This document shows, piece after piece, positions 36,443 through 47,094 of a stretch of DNA of 64,000 bases. The notes under the pieces were generated by a model. That model had not been told where the DNA came from and ran no database searches. It worked only from the letters and a program-made list of their open reading frames with translations. How positions within the stretch are numbered: position 1 is the first letter of the stretch; each line of letters begins with the position of its first letter. Origin of the DNA: Bradyrhizobium sp. AZCC 2262 (lineage in GTDB: Bacteria; Pseudomonadota; Alphaproteobacteria; Rhizobiales; Xanthobacteraceae); the NCBI RefSeq assembly GCF_036924535.1, contig NZ_JAZHRT010000001.1, forward strand, positions 7,626,001-7,690,000. Direction: 5' to 3'. A program made the translations under genes and the position numbers.

Positions 36443-39400
36443 TTACTGCGCAGACTTCCATACATGCAGCTTGGCACGAAGATCGTTTAACATTTCAGGC
36501 GGGAGAGCTTTGAGACGTAGCCCTTGCTCGCGGCCCTCAGCGCCCTGCCCGTCGTCGGTCCCTGACGCATCGTCCAGTCGTACACGATCATCATCGCTGG
36601 TGACATCACCCCCCGTTAGCACCTCAAAGGTTTGGGCGCGCATTCTAAGCTCTTCGAACATGCGCTCATCATATGTACCGGCAAGGAATGGGACGCCAAC
36701 TTCCAGCAATGGACCCTCGCCTACTTTCGCCGCCTCCCTCTCACGAAATGTCTTACTTCCAATTCTATCGATGCGACCAGTCCTTTGCTCGAGCACTGCC
36801 GGATTCCAAGCAAGGTCATAATGCACAACCCGTCCACAATGCCGATGAAGATCTATGCCCTCAGCGCCGACGGACGTGCAGATCAAAATCTCTGGAAGTA
36901 GAGGGGTATTGAATCCTGCAAAAATTCGCTCGCGCGCTTGCTGATCACCGCCGCCCAAGACAAGCGCAACAAAATTCTGATCACGCAGACGCGTGGCATC
37001 AATAAGGTTGTACCGAGCGCTAAGGCGATTATCGGCAGACCCGCTAGCGCTTAGGACGTCCTCTGCAAAAATGGCCATACGGTCGGCCATGCTTTCATGC
37101 TGTCCCGGAAGAGGCTCCAGAAACCTCTCGGCGAGGAGTTCACCCCAGCCGCGCTCGTCGCGGTCCGATTTCTCCGGCAGTAGCCGCAATAGCATGCTCT
37201 CACGCAAGAGCGCTCGACGGAGCGCCTGCAATACCAACAAACGCGTCTTCCAATCTGGCGGCCCGTGGCCGAAGGTCAAATGAAACAGATGTTCATGAAG
37301 AGAGGCCAACGCGGCAGGAACCTGGTCTGCAATTGACGGCGCCGGTCCGAGCCAGAGGCTCGGGGCTTCAAAGTAACTATCCAAGATTGGAACACTACCT
37401 GAGCGACGCGCCCGTTCGCGGCGCTCTAGCAGCGCGCGCGTAAGCTCCTCGATGTCACGATCCGCGGGTTTTTCAGTTACCGGCTTATAGTAGGCGTGAA
37501 CCCCTCGCTCATCTACGTGAGCCACGTCTTCGGTTTCTGAATCGCTTGGTTCAGATGAAAATGCCGAGCCATAGGGGTGCTCAATCCAGTCCACCACGGA
37601 CATGTCGCGAAGAATCAAACGCAACTCGCTCGTTGCATTTCCAAACAGCCGATGAGCCACCGCAAATTCAACAGCTCGGTGGACGAAAACACGATCAACT
37701 CGCTCCCCGAGCAAATCTTGCTTGTATCGAAGGGCCTGTTGCGCGATTTCGCGGACGTCCTCGGTCTGGAGTGCCAAGTCCCTTCGCGGTACCGAGGCTA
37801 GCTCAGTCCGAGATAGCGATAACAGCACGCGGTCCAAACCCAACACAACGAGGTCGCCCTCGCGTCGGGTCATCCGTCCACGAAGTGTACGCAACGCCGT
37901 TTCACCGCCTAGACACTTTCTACGGCGCTGCTTCAGTTCGACACGGATTCGATCAGCAATGATATCTCGTAGGCGTTGTGCGGTGTTAACCCGAAAGCAG
38001 AAAATAAGGGTCTTCTCGCCATCCCTCCAAGATTTGGTGGCGGCTTCGACAACCTCGCTTAGCTTTGGGTGCTTTGGGTCATCTTTGCCACGGACCATAC
38101 TAAAGAGCGTCTCAAAGTATGGCTTGGCCGCGGGCAATTCGCCAAAGGCCCGACCCAACCGGCGACCCTCTGCTGACTCGAGCAATGTCGAATAGCATCC
38201 CGTTAGCGCACTCCCCAGGGACGAACGGCCTTTGCCTTGTTTGAGCGCTGTCACGCAACGCATGAGAAGGTAATGGGGCAGCTCTCCGTCACCATGAACA
38301 TCGAGACCCGGCGCCGCATGCAGTAGGTGTCGATCCTGTCGAGCCCTTGCTGTGTCAGGTAGCGCATATTCTTGCCCAACAAGGGTCAGGCGATGCTCCG
38401 TATGTCTACGGTGCCGGATGACCAATTTGCCGAGCACCCGCGACAGCCGTTCATTGAATGCAAAAAGCAGGAGAGCTTGGTAAAAGAAAGGTCTCAATTC
38501 TGGATCGAGAGACGCCACTGCATCGCGCGCAATGCTCTGTAGTTCAAGATGACCCTTTTCTGCCAAAATATTAGGTTCGCAGAGCTGACCCCTTACCGTT
38601 TTCAGAGCGGGGGAATTCCAGACCTCGGCGATGGCACCAGCAGACAACGGTACGCGTGACCAATTCTTCGAAAATCGTCGGCCGGCTTGTTCCGCACCAT
38701 GCAATGCCGTTTTTACGTCCACCTGACAGTGCTCGACCAATCGCGCCCTGCGACGCTGGCGCATTTCCACATCCGCGGAGCACTCCAGGCGGGCCGACAC
38801 ATGGAGAATTTCGAGCATTTCAGCTGACCGCAATTGGAACGGTGTCGCGGTCAAAAGGAGCAATCGACGCGTTCGTTCTGCAATCAGTTCAGCAAAATTG
38901 GCATAGCCATTGGCTCCCTTGCTTGGTCCATTCTTCCAATTATGAGCCTCATCGACAATCACCAATGGAAATGAACGATTGAGCATCTCCTCATTCAGCG
39001 CACGGTAAACCTTGGTCAGATAGGTTTCAATTTTCTTGAAGCCATCTTGCCTGTCACGACGAAACGGCTCGCTGAGCTCGCGAGACGCTAGCAGGAATTG
39101 CTCCAGGAGTGCTTGATACCGGCTCGGCCTGTCTAGCCGTTCTAACGCTATAATCGCCTCATTCTCGCTAAAGGGCAGCTGAGAGGCCTCCCATTCCGTT
39201 AGGTCGGTTAGGTGATAGGCTGTCGTTGGCCAGTGATCAGGCGCGCCTTTAAGCAGCCGCTCGCGCGAATCGATGTTGAATCTCGCACCCCAGTAACGAA
39301 AAATAACGCCAAGCAAAAAGCGTCGCTTTAGGTCGTAGTTCCTTAGTTTGCGATCGCCAAACACATTCATTGTTGTGACAACCACTCGGCCACCGCGTCC

Positions 39401-39841
39401 ACCTCGCCGGCGGACAGCAGCAACCAGTTCATCTAGACGATCGGCGGGAACCGGTCGAAAGCGCTCGCGTGCTTCTGGCGAAACACCGCGTGATACACAA
39501 CGCCGAACAAACTCGCTGACCTCTCGGTTCCATTTGTTGAATAGTGCCCCATTGGGCGGTGTAACGATCAAAATCTTCTGATAGCAACCGTCTAGTCCGG
39601 TACTCTGCTCACTGGCGTCCATGCTCTCTAGTACGGAAAAGGCAACGGCCAGTGCCACGAACGTCTTTCCCATACCCACTTCGTCAGCCAAGAGCTGCAG
39701 CTCCCAGCGCCTCGCGTCCCTAGTGTTGAACAGCCTCGCTAAGAGCTCGCGCGCGGTCGCAGTCTGACGTTCTGCGTCGCGTGGATCTTTCATACGCCTC
39801 TTGTCGTGCCCAAGATCTATGTGCTGGCTAAGGGCAATCAC
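36443..39841 (-). CDS. SNF2/superfamily 2 helicase-like ATPase
   Basis: 1132 residues from a GTG that overlaps the upstream PLD gene stop (GTGA). Walker A is DEVGMGKT (53-60), Walker B VIVDEAHNWKN (about 292), motif III LLLTATPFQL (about 330), and the C-terminal motifs ICTSVGAEGIDLH and QRTGRIDRIGSK (about 985-1025) are intact. A long insert between the RecA halves (about 350-800) is typical of DrmD-like/RapA-like SNF2 proteins. It should translocate on double-stranded DNA. In DISARM an SNF2 protein works beside a PLD protein; here the rest of DISARM is missing. Confidence 0.87.
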   Translation of the reverse strand: MIALSQHIDLGHDKRRMKDPRDAERQTATARELLARLFNTRDARRWELQLLADEVGMGKTFVALAVAFSVLESMDASEQSTGLDGCYQKILIVTPPNGALFNKWNREVSEFVRRCVSRGVSPEARERFRPVPADRLDELVAAVRRRGGRGGRVVVTTMNVFGDRKLRNYDLKRRFLLGVIFRYWGARFNIDSRERLLKGAPDHWPTTAYHLTDLTEWEASQLPFSENEAIIALERLDRPSRYQALLEQFLLASRELSEPFRRDRQDGFKKIETYLTKVYRALNEEMLNRSFPLVIVDEAHNWKNGPSKGANGYANFAELIAERTRRLLLLTATPFQLRSAEMLEILHVSARLECSADVEMRQRRRARLVEHCQVDVKTALHGAEQAGRRFSKNWSRVPLSAGAIAEVWNSPALKTVRGQLCEPNILAEKGHLELQSIARDAVASLDPELRPFFYQALLLFAFNERLSRVLGKLVIRHRRHTEHRLTLVGQEYALPDTARARQDRHLLHAAPGLDVHGDGELPHYLLMRCVTALKQGKGRSSLGSALTGCYSTLLESAEGRRLGRAFGELPAAKPYFETLFSMVRGKDDPKHPKLSEVVEAATKSWRDGEKTLIFCFRVNTAQRLRDIIADRIRVELKQRRRKCLGGETALRTLRGRMTRREGDLVVLGLDRVLLSLSRTELASVPRRDLALQTEDVREIAQQALRYKQDLLGERVDRVFVHRAVEFAVAHRLFGNATSELRLILRDMSVVDWIEHPYGSAFSSEPSDSETEDVAHVDERGVHAYYKPVTEKPADRDIEELTRALLERRERARRSGSVPILDSYFEAPSLWLGPAPSIADQVPAALASLHEHLFHLTFGHGPPDWKTRLLVLQALRRALLRESMLLRLLPEKSDRDERGWGELLAERFLEPLPGQHESMADRMAIFAEDVLSASGSADNRLSARYNLIDATRLRDQNFVALVLGGGDQQARERIFAGFNTPLLPEILICTSVGAEGIDLHRHCGRVVHYDLAWNPAVLEQRTGRIDRIGSKTFREREAAKVGEGPLLEVGVPFLAGTYDERMFEELRMRAQTFEVLTGGDVTSDDDRVRLDDASGTDDGQGAEGREQGLRLKALPPEMLNDLRAKLHVWKSAQ

Positions 39842-41907
39842 GCGTGAGCCCCGGACTTCAGGATGGCGCTACGGTAGCGATGAAACGCGCGCTGCGATTT
39901 TAATTCGCCACCGTTCCACTCGATGAGATTCGAAAGCAGTTCTTCTACATCCTTGCGAGCACGAGCTAGGCACTCGCGCCACGTGCCAACGCGCGAAGTT
40001 GGCACGTCAAAGCTATCGGCCTGCGCAAAGCAGGCCAAGATTTCAACCAATTGAAATCCAGCCGCCGTGGGCGAGCGGCGACGCTCGTGCACTGCCCGTA
40101 TTACCTCTCGAGCAAGCGTGAGAGGACTGACTTCGCCCAACAAAGCATGCTTCATCCCAGTTTCGGTCGACCTTGCAGCGGCCCTAAGGTCGTCATGAAT
40201 GCCCTGCAGAGCTTCTACGAATTCGCGAACCTGATAAGATTGAATTCTTGTCGTATCGACCGCAGACTCGTCCTTGCTGCTGACCTTGGCGGCATAGGAA
40301 TCGTCTCCGGGTTCGTCTGGCGGTCGAGGATAGATGTCCTCGATCGATATTTTACCTTGGTAATAGGCAAGTAGCACACTCTCGCCTGGCGGCTTAGCTC
40401 CGGGACTAATTGGTAATAGAAGCCGAGCCTCAAGATCTACGTTGACAGGAAACTCGACAGAATATGAACTCCACAACACACTTACACGCTGATCGCGCAG
40501 TAACTGTTCCAAGACATTGGGTTCTAGTGCCCCGCTCTTAGGCTTGCGGCCGTTGAGTAACGGCAGATCCACGGCCCCCAGCAGTGAAACAGAGAAAGAA
40601 TGGGTCTGCTTGGGGTCCACAAGCGTGAGCTCTAGCTGCAACTGCTTCTTTTCGTTGCCAACCGGCACCAGACGAATGTCGTGAATGAAAGTCGGCCAGA
40701 TAAGATCGTCGTTACTCTTTTCTGGCGGCGTCACGGCACTCCGGCCGTTACCATCTAATGGAATGGGTTGGCCAGTTGCCTTAGGGATCAAGTATGTCAA
40801 ATGCTGGCGTTCGCGACCCCGTCGAAGCATAACGACACCGGCCTCAATATTCGATCGGGCACCAGCAAAGCCCCATCCATGCTCGGTAAAATTTGCCGAT
40901 CCAACATAGGCCATCGTTGTGCTCGGCCCTTCGACCACAACCACTTTTGCGTGGAGAGCTCGTACTGACTGGAAATCCGTGCGTCCTCCGACTTCGGCGG
41001 GCATAACAAAAGGATCTACAGCTTGGATTTCACCGGTCATACCAAGCCGGCGGACGTCCCAAGCAGCAAGTTCTGCAGGGAGCTTTGGACGAAACGACGA
41101 TTGCGATTCTGGCGAAGCCTCGGTGAGTAAGCGGATTTTTGCTCCAGCCAGTTTATTGTCGCCAAATTGGGTTAACAGTTGAGCAATCGGGCCCTGATCA
41201 CCCTTGTCCGACCAAAAGGGCGAAACGATCGTGACTGCGACAATCTTCTCCTCGGGCCATAAGCGAACAAATTCCGTTGCAAGCGACTTTTCGCCCCAGC
41301 TCCACACAAAATGGTCGTCATCAAGAGGTTGCTTACGCCAATCACTCATTACGTCGAGCGCTCGGTTCCGCACTTGCTCAGCAGCTAACGTCCACCAAGA
41401 CCGAAGCGGCTGCTCCATCGTGGTCAGCGCCTGCTGTACAAGCGCCGAAACGCACGGCGTCTGCGCTGTAGCCAAAATAGGCAGGGTAACCTCGCGATTG
41501 TGACGATAACCCGCTTCAGTTAGATTCGCACTGCCGATCAAGAGTCTGACGGCGCGCTCTTGCACCACCAATAGCACCTTCGCATGCAACTTCCTCCCGC
41601 CAGGACCAACCAACGGCATATGTTCAATATGAAGAGAGCGTGGACGGCCACGAAATCGGCGCGCATCCATCATCACAACCGTCGACTCGGTTTGAGCAAG
41701 CGCGCGCTGCATTGCTACACGATTGGACCACGACGTATCTTCCCATGCTCCAAGCCCAAGGAAGGTTGGCAGGTAATCAGAATCAAAAAACGTTGGGTCA
41801 AACTCGAAAGTCGTTGCGAGCATTCCGACAACAATGCCATGCGCGGCAATATCCGGACGGACCCAATCCATCATCTTGCGTCTATCCAGGTCGTCGTCGT
41901 GGCTCAT
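39838..41907 (-). CDS. Phospholipase D-superfamily nuclease-like protein
   Basis: 689 residues. Two PLD half-motifs are seen: HAKVLLVVQERAVRLLIGSANLTE (about 108-131) and HAKVVVVEGPSTTMAYVGSANFTE (about 320-343), each with HxK and the later GSxN. The pair would form one active site for phosphodiester cleavage. The remaining C-terminal 330 residues are unassigned. It overlaps both the upstream unknown gene and the downstream helicase by 4 bases, so the three are translated as a unit and probably form a complex. Confidence 0.85.
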   Translation of the reverse strand: MSHDDDLDRRKMMDWVRPDIAAHGIVVGMLATTFEFDPTFFDSDYLPTFLGLGAWEDTSWSNRVAMQRALAQTESTVVMMDARRFRGRPRSLHIEHMPLVGPGGRKLHAKVLLVVQERAVRLLIGSANLTEAGYRHNREVTLPILATAQTPCVSALVQQALTTMEQPLRSWWTLAAEQVRNRALDVMSDWRKQPLDDDHFVWSWGEKSLATEFVRLWPEEKIVAVTIVSPFWSDKGDQGPIAQLLTQFGDNKLAGAKIRLLTEASPESQSSFRPKLPAELAAWDVRRLGMTGEIQAVDPFVMPAEVGGRTDFQSVRALHAKVVVVEGPSTTMAYVGSANFTEHGWGFAGARSNIEAGVVMLRRGRERQHLTYLIPKATGQPIPLDGNGRSAVTPPEKSNDDLIWPTFIHDIRLVPVGNEKKQLQLELTLVDPKQTHSFSVSLLGAVDLPLLNGRKPKSGALEPNVLEQLLRDQRVSVLWSSYSVEFPVNVDLEARLLLPISPGAKPPGESVLLAYYQGKISIEDIYPRPPDEPGDDSYAAKVSSKDESAVDTTRIQSYQVREFVEALQGIHDDLRAAARSTETGMKHALLGEVSPLTLAREVIRAVHERRRSPTAAGFQLVEILACFAQADSFDVPTSRVGTWRECLARARKDVEELLSNLIEWNGGELKSQRAFHRYRSAILKSGAHA

Positions 41908-43238
41908 GACGCCTGACCCAGGCTCGCCGCAATGAAGCGATCAGCAACTGTCAGCCTATACTCGTGCGGGTGAACGTCATCTATCGATCTTGGTTCGCCG
42001 CTCACTTCTCCGATCTGCGACAGCGTCAGCTCATAGCTGCCGGACTTGCGTTCGATCCATGGAAGCTTGCGGCGACCGCGATCGAATTTGCCGCGCTGAA
42101 CGTCGGCATGGCGGTCCAGCAGCGCTTCAACAAACAGGGATGTTCGGTCCGCCGCTGCCGCGGTATTCACGAAGACCTTAGTATCATTCAGCCGATCTAT
42201 ATCGCGCCGAAACTCCTCGGTCATTCCCGAAGAGAGCGCATTCTGGAGTTCTCTGGCCGCGTCTGAAATCTCGTCCGAGCACCGAACAACTATTGGGTCT
42301 CGCGCGGCGCTCGCCGCCCTTATGACACCCTCGGCTTTGCACAGCCACAAGACCCGTTCAAATCCAAGCAAGACAAGTCGGTAGCATCGTTCAAAGGCGA
42401 GAATAGCGCCGATAGCCTCCTTCAAGTCCAAATAATCTACCCGCCGCGAGGCAGCTCTCTGCATTCTCGCCAAGCGGGACAGTTCGTGCTCACCTTTTTT
42501 CGGTGGTACTTGCTTGAGGAGGTCAACTATGCGCAACCGGATAGGATCTCGAACCAAGGCCTCCTCAAGGCAATCCCCTTCGCCACGACCAACCGGTGCT
42601 GCTACATGGGCACGGCGGCCCCATTCACGTAGACTGCCGACGCTTATAGCGCCCTCTCCGTCACGGATAATGCTGCGCAACTTGGGCGGAGCATCGGTCT
42701 CGTTCAGAAATGCATTTCCTAGCCGTTCGCCCGAATCTTGAGTCGGCAACATGGCCGAACGATTAAGAAGTCGAAGATAACCAGCAACGTTAGCGTAAAT
42801 GCCAATTGCACCGTAACGCGCCTGCACTGCCAACATTTTGAAATTGGCATCAGTGAGGCGGCCGTCGGTTTCCTTAAGTCTTGCGACGTGCGCTTGCGCA
42901 TAGGTCACCCCACGGATGCCAGATGCGGACAGTTCCTCATCTTGTTCAGACGCAAGCACATTCGCGGCCGCCCAGAATCGTTCAAATAGCAACACGCGCT
43001 CTGTCCTCATGCGAGCATCGCTCCGTTCGTTCTCCGCCCCGGCCGGAGCAAGCAAACTGCCAGCACAGATAGCTGAGAAATAACGCGGCCGGCCGGCAGC
43101 ATTGGTCAAGCCGGGCAGTATCTTGTCAGCCAAAAATAGGTAGCCGCGCTCGAAACCAAGCGGATCGATGCTGCTACCTGGCAGATCTGAAGGATCATAG
43201 GCTGTAAGAAACGGCCTTGGAAAGCGATTGAAATTCAA
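41904..43238 (-). CDS. Unknown protein of a PLD/SNF2 defence-type cluster (DUF6361-like?)
   Basis: 444 residues from a TTG at 43238. The N-terminus (LGFERGYLFLADKILPGLTNAAGRPRYF in two runs, about 27-55) resembles the opening of DUF6361-type proteins, which place a LFPG..T.......RYF pattern there, but I cannot confirm the family. The rest is helical with no visible catalytic motif. Its tight overlap with the PLD gene suggests an accessory or specificity subunit. Confidence 0.65.
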   Translation of the reverse strand: MNFNRFPRPFLTAYDPSDLPGSSIDPLGFERGYLFLADKILPGLTNAAGRPRYFSAICAGSLLAPAGAENERSDARMRTERVLLFERFWAAANVLASEQDEELSASGIRGVTYAQAHVARLKETDGRLTDANFKMLAVQARYGAIGIYANVAGYLRLLNRSAMLPTQDSGERLGNAFLNETDAPPKLRSIIRDGEGAISVGSLREWGRRAHVAAPVGRGEGDCLEEALVRDPIRLRIVDLLKQVPPKKGEHELSRLARMQRAASRRVDYLDLKEAIGAILAFERCYRLVLLGFERVLWLCKAEGVIRAASAARDPIVVRCSDEISDAARELQNALSSGMTEEFRRDIDRLNDTKVFVNTAAAADRTSLFVEALLDRHADVQRGKFDRGRRKLPWIERKSGSYELTLSQIGEVSGEPRSIDDVHPHEYRLTVADRFIAASLGQAS

Positions 43239-43323
43239 CGTGGCCCCACGGCGTTGCTAAAGACACACTGACTCGCTGATAACACAGGCTATCCCCGAAC
43301 GGCACGGTCTACGTCCGCAAAGA

Positions 43324-46300
43324 TCAAGGCATTCCGGGCCCGCCTCTTTGGAGAGAGACCGTGCAGGCCAACTCCAAATATCTGCAAAAGGCGTTTACCA
43401 GCTGCATCTGCCGCGGCGTCCGGCACTCGGCCTGAAACACGCGCGGAGATGCCACGAGAATGCAAAGGCACTTTGCCCGCGACGTCGCCACGTTGAGCCT
43501 GTTGAGGCTGTAGAGAAACTCCATCCCTCGTGGAGCGTCGGCATGACTCGATGTTGTCATTGAATATATGGCGATTGGCGCCTCTTGTCCTTGAAACTTG
43601 TCGACAGTGCCAATACGTGCGCCAGGCAATCGCTCCTGCAGTTCGAAGACCTGCGCGTTGTAAGGAGCGATTATCAAGATATCCTCCAACCTGATGGGGG
43701 CTTCCTTCCCTGTGCTGTCGACCCAGCTTGCCTTGCTGCTGAGGATTTCGTCGACGAGCCCTTTGATTTCGTCTGCCTCTTCGGGACAGGAGTTCTGGTT
43801 ACCCTCGTGATGCACGGCAAGATAACGAAGTCCGGATCCGCGGACGCGGCTCAATGACCTGATCTCCTGCCGCTCTAATCCCGCGCGCGATCGAAGTCGG
43901 CCCTCATAGAACAGTTCGGACGTGAAGGTGCAGATATCCGGATGAAGGCGCCAGGTTTCCTCAAGGAAAAGTCCACGACCGCCCTCGATCGTTGCGTGTT
44001 CGCCCAAGACGTGATCAAGCGCAGATGTCGCAACGCCGTCTGGATGACTTCCTTGTATCGGTTGCTCAAGCTGCCTTGGGTCGCCCAGAAGGACAATACT
44101 TTCGGCCGCCTGAGAGACGGCTAATACATTTGCTAGTGACATCTGCGCGGCCTCGTCAACGAACAGAACATCCACAATGCCCGCCGCGTCCGGGCGGGCC
44201 CAAAACCAGCCGGTGGCACCACCAACTTGACAACCATTGCCGAGCCCCTCGATAAAATCTGGGTTCTTGGTCGTCAGCTGAAGGCCCGGAAGAGAGGCTG
44301 CCTTCTCTCTGACCTTTTGAATGCATTGCATTCCAAGTTGTTGCTCGGCAGCTGCCTCCCGCGATTTGTCAAGCAAGTGACGAATGACCTTATGGCTGTT
44401 CGCCGTGACGCCAACTGTGCGCTTGTCGCGCACCAGTGCGCAGATCATGTGCGCACCGGCATGGGTCTTGCCGGCCCCCGGCGGCCCCTGCACCGGGAGC
44501 AGGCTTTGATCCAGCGAGTGCGCCGCTCGCATCGCTCGCGCTAACAACGGCTCGCCAGCTTGCTCTAACGGCCGCCCGCGAAGGCGTGGAGCGACCTTGA
44601 GCAGCAAATCGCGAGCGGCGCGATAGGGTCCGGCCCCGATGATCCCGTGATCTGCAACGTGCTCGCCAATTCGGTAGATCGATTCTGCAAGAACCTGATT
44701 GTCGATGAATTTGTGCGCAAACACGGCTTCGGGATGCAGGCCTGCCGTGTCCTGACGTTTCTTAATGTCGACTGTCCTGTCATCATTGGAAATTGCGACG
44801 ACGCTGCCAAGCTTTTCGCCTCCAACCCGCTTCAAATCGTCATCGGCGCGAACATCCGTTTCCTGAACCGTGAACTCGTAGCGATGAATCGGCGTTTTCA
44901 CCGTTCCCCCAACAGTGCCGAGAAAGGTCAACCCGGCTAGCCCGGCACGCTCATGCAGGAGATCTTCTGCTGACAAGTCACTCAGCCGAAAATACTCCCA
45001 CCAGACCGCTTTATTCTCGCGTCCGAAAAAATCGATCAAATGGGCCAGTAACCAGTGCGCCTGCTGTTCCAGGCTGCGTTCGGCCACATCGTCCGGGACG
45101 CCAGTGATCAATCGAGCCACAAGTCCGGCGACCCGGCGCTTCCAGACACTGAGGTCCTCGCTAATTTCGGCCGCCTTTAAGTGCGGGCGATCGATTGCCT
45201 TCCCTTGCGAGATCAGACCTCGCCGCACTCCCTCAAGCCAGTCCCGCAAAGCGCGCGTCGACGCGCAGTCATCTCGGTTGTAACCGATGATGGCGGCCTG
45301 ATCGCTTGGGTCAATTCCATCAGTATCGGCCAATTCGAGGCAGGCCTGCACCCGAGCCATCGCGCCGCCAACGTCGATCAGTGGGATTGTTCGGTCAAAC
45401 CGGTAGAGCGGCTCCAGCTTCTTGATCGAGTAACTTTCGACGCTGGCGCGGATGCTCTGCCGAACGACGGCGTACAAATCCACGAACACACCCGCGCGAA
45501 GCAGATTGTCGACCTCGTCCTCTCGGGTAGCGTATCGTCCCATTAGCCGCTTCAGCGCAGCCGGCTCGTAGGGCGCAAAGTGGTAGATGTGCAAGCTGGG
45601 GTGCTTTGTCAGCCGCTCTTTGACAAAGTCGATGAAGCGTTCGAACGCTACCCGCTCGTGCTGCCGTGTCGTCGCCCAGTCGCCGACATAGGCGTCCGTG
45701 CCGTCGTCGTTGGCATAAACGTAGCCAAACAGGAACTCGAGCCCGCCGCCGTCCACGAACGGATCGCCCTCGAAATCGAAGAAGATGTCGCCGGCCGAAG
45801 GCTCGGGCAGCCGGAACAAGCCAAATTCCGCCACCAGTGGCAGCACCTCGTGAAGTAGCCGCCCCGCTCCGCGACCATCAACCTGAAGTCGCGCCTGCTC
45901 GCGCACCTTCTCATAGCTTGGCGCAGTGCCCCGATCAGGCCGCCATTGCAGCGGGATGGGCAGTTTGGCGAGGGCGGCCATGGTGCCCACGCCTCGCCGG
46001 AGCAGCTCGTCAATCTGTGTCTTGGCTATCCCTGCGACAAGCGACAGGTGATCGTCGGCGCGCCGCCTCGAAGCACAGGGCTCGCGCCATCGGCAGACCT
46101 CGCAGTGCTCAATCGGGCCGGGATAGAGGCCATCACGTGGAGGCGTAGCCGCAAAGGTCTCCAGACTTCGCTTGATGCGTCGGTAGAACGCCGCAAAATC
46201 GGCCACACGGTAGGCCTCCGGCAGGTACTCCGTCCCGGGTGTCACGACATGGGCCGTCTCCGGGACCTTCTGCTGAACGGTCGCCAATAGGTCCGAGTAG

Positions 46301-46752
46301 AGGCTGAGCTGCAGGACCGTGTTGCCTTTGGTCTCGCGGGCCAACTTGGTGTCGGTGACCTCATATGACCAGGCGCCCAAACCGCTGGGAGTCTCAACCC
46401 GCCGGAGCACGTCAGCGCGGCCGCTCCAATACCCATCCCGTAACGCCGCCTGAACGATAACCGCGTCGCCGCGCGTCATCGCCTGCCGCGTTTGGATAAT
46501 CGAGGCCTGGTCGATGCCAACGCCGGCAATGACGGTGGCGCTCCTGTCCTGCTTGGCGAGATGATCGACAAAGCCCTGCTCATGGATCCTGCCGCGCTCA
46601 ACCAGGGCATCGAGGGCCGGATCGTCGCGGACCTTCGGTTTAGCGAGCTCGCCTTGGGCGACCTTGAGATCGAGGAATGTCAGGTAACGACAATTCAAGT
46701 GCCCAACCAAGTCGCCAGCGCTGAAGACGATCGCCGCACCGTCCTTTTGCAT
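43324..46752 (-). CDS. TM0106-like RecB nuclease / RNase H-like / SF1 helicase fusion
   Basis: 1142 residues. An N-terminal RecB/Cas4-like nuclease (YEVTDTKLA near 130, with the cysteine cluster CEVCRWREPC near 220) is followed by a predicted RNase H-like exonuclease domain (DIFFDFEGDPFVDGG near 320) and a C-terminal superfamily 1 helicase: Walker A GPPGAGKT (about 757), DEAAQ box (about 865), VDKFQGQE (about 1080) and LNVATSRAK. This order matches the TM0106 family. It lies 86 bases upstream of the unknown/PLD/SNF2 genes in the same direction and is probably the first gene of their operon. Confidence 0.87.
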   Translation of the reverse strand: MQKDGAAIVFSAGDLVGHLNCRYLTFLDLKVAQGELAKPKVRDDPALDALVERGRIHEQGFVDHLAKQDRSATVIAGVGIDQASIIQTRQAMTRGDAVIVQAALRDGYWSGRADVLRRVETPSGLGAWSYEVTDTKLARETKGNTVLQLSLYSDLLATVQQKVPETAHVVTPGTEYLPEAYRVADFAAFYRRIKRSLETFAATPPRDGLYPGPIEHCEVCRWREPCASRRRADDHLSLVAGIAKTQIDELLRRGVGTMAALAKLPIPLQWRPDRGTAPSYEKVREQARLQVDGRGAGRLLHEVLPLVAEFGLFRLPEPSAGDIFFDFEGDPFVDGGGLEFLFGYVYANDDGTDAYVGDWATTRQHERVAFERFIDFVKERLTKHPSLHIYHFAPYEPAALKRLMGRYATREDEVDNLLRAGVFVDLYAVVRQSIRASVESYSIKKLEPLYRFDRTIPLIDVGGAMARVQACLELADTDGIDPSDQAAIIGYNRDDCASTRALRDWLEGVRRGLISQGKAIDRPHLKAAEISEDLSVWKRRVAGLVARLITGVPDDVAERSLEQQAHWLLAHLIDFFGRENKAVWWEYFRLSDLSAEDLLHERAGLAGLTFLGTVGGTVKTPIHRYEFTVQETDVRADDDLKRVGGEKLGSVVAISNDDRTVDIKKRQDTAGLHPEAVFAHKFIDNQVLAESIYRIGEHVADHGIIGAGPYRAARDLLLKVAPRLRGRPLEQAGEPLLARAMRAAHSLDQSLLPVQGPPGAGKTHAGAHMICALVRDKRTVGVTANSHKVIRHLLDKSREAAAEQQLGMQCIQKVREKAASLPGLQLTTKNPDFIEGLGNGCQVGGATGWFWARPDAAGIVDVLFVDEAAQMSLANVLAVSQAAESIVLLGDPRQLEQPIQGSHPDGVATSALDHVLGEHATIEGGRGLFLEETWRLHPDICTFTSELFYEGRLRSRAGLERQEIRSLSRVRGSGLRYLAVHHEGNQNSCPEEADEIKGLVDEILSSKASWVDSTGKEAPIRLEDILIIAPYNAQVFELQERLPGARIGTVDKFQGQEAPIAIYSMTTSSHADAPRGMEFLYSLNRLNVATSRAKCLCILVASPRVFQAECRTPRQMQLVNAFCRYLELACTVSLQRGGPGMP

Positions 46753-47094
46753 CCATCCCCCGAAACTGCTGCCGGGACCCTCGGGACACGGCTTTGGCTA
46801 TAACAATACCGGTCTTCAGATGAACGCGATAGGGTGGAACGAGACACTCAAAGCGAGAATCATCCCCCCTGCCTCTGCAGCAGCGGCGTGCCGGCTGGGA
46901 TAGCCGTGCGTTCGCCGATCCATCGTTATGGAACGCTGACTTCCGCTTCTCGCTGGAATCAGGCAATTGTGGAATGTAGGCTTTTGACCCGAGAAACTAC
47001 GCGGGTATGGGCGCGCTCTGCGGTCACGAGCAGTCTAGGGCGCGTCAATATTGAGTGCCGTCCAGCGCTTTCATGTAACCCAGGAACAAAGGTG
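46753..47094. other. 342-base gap
   Basis: Lies upstream of the TM0106-like gene on its promoter side. No convincing gene. A promoter for the five-gene cluster should be here, but no box stands out by eye. Confidence 0.4.

Noticed and set aside
35123..46752. DISARM system
   Set aside because: PLD and SNF2 proteins are present, but the DUF1998 helicase, DrmB and DNA methylase are missing from the cluster; the DUF1998-like helicase 10 kb away is in another operon.
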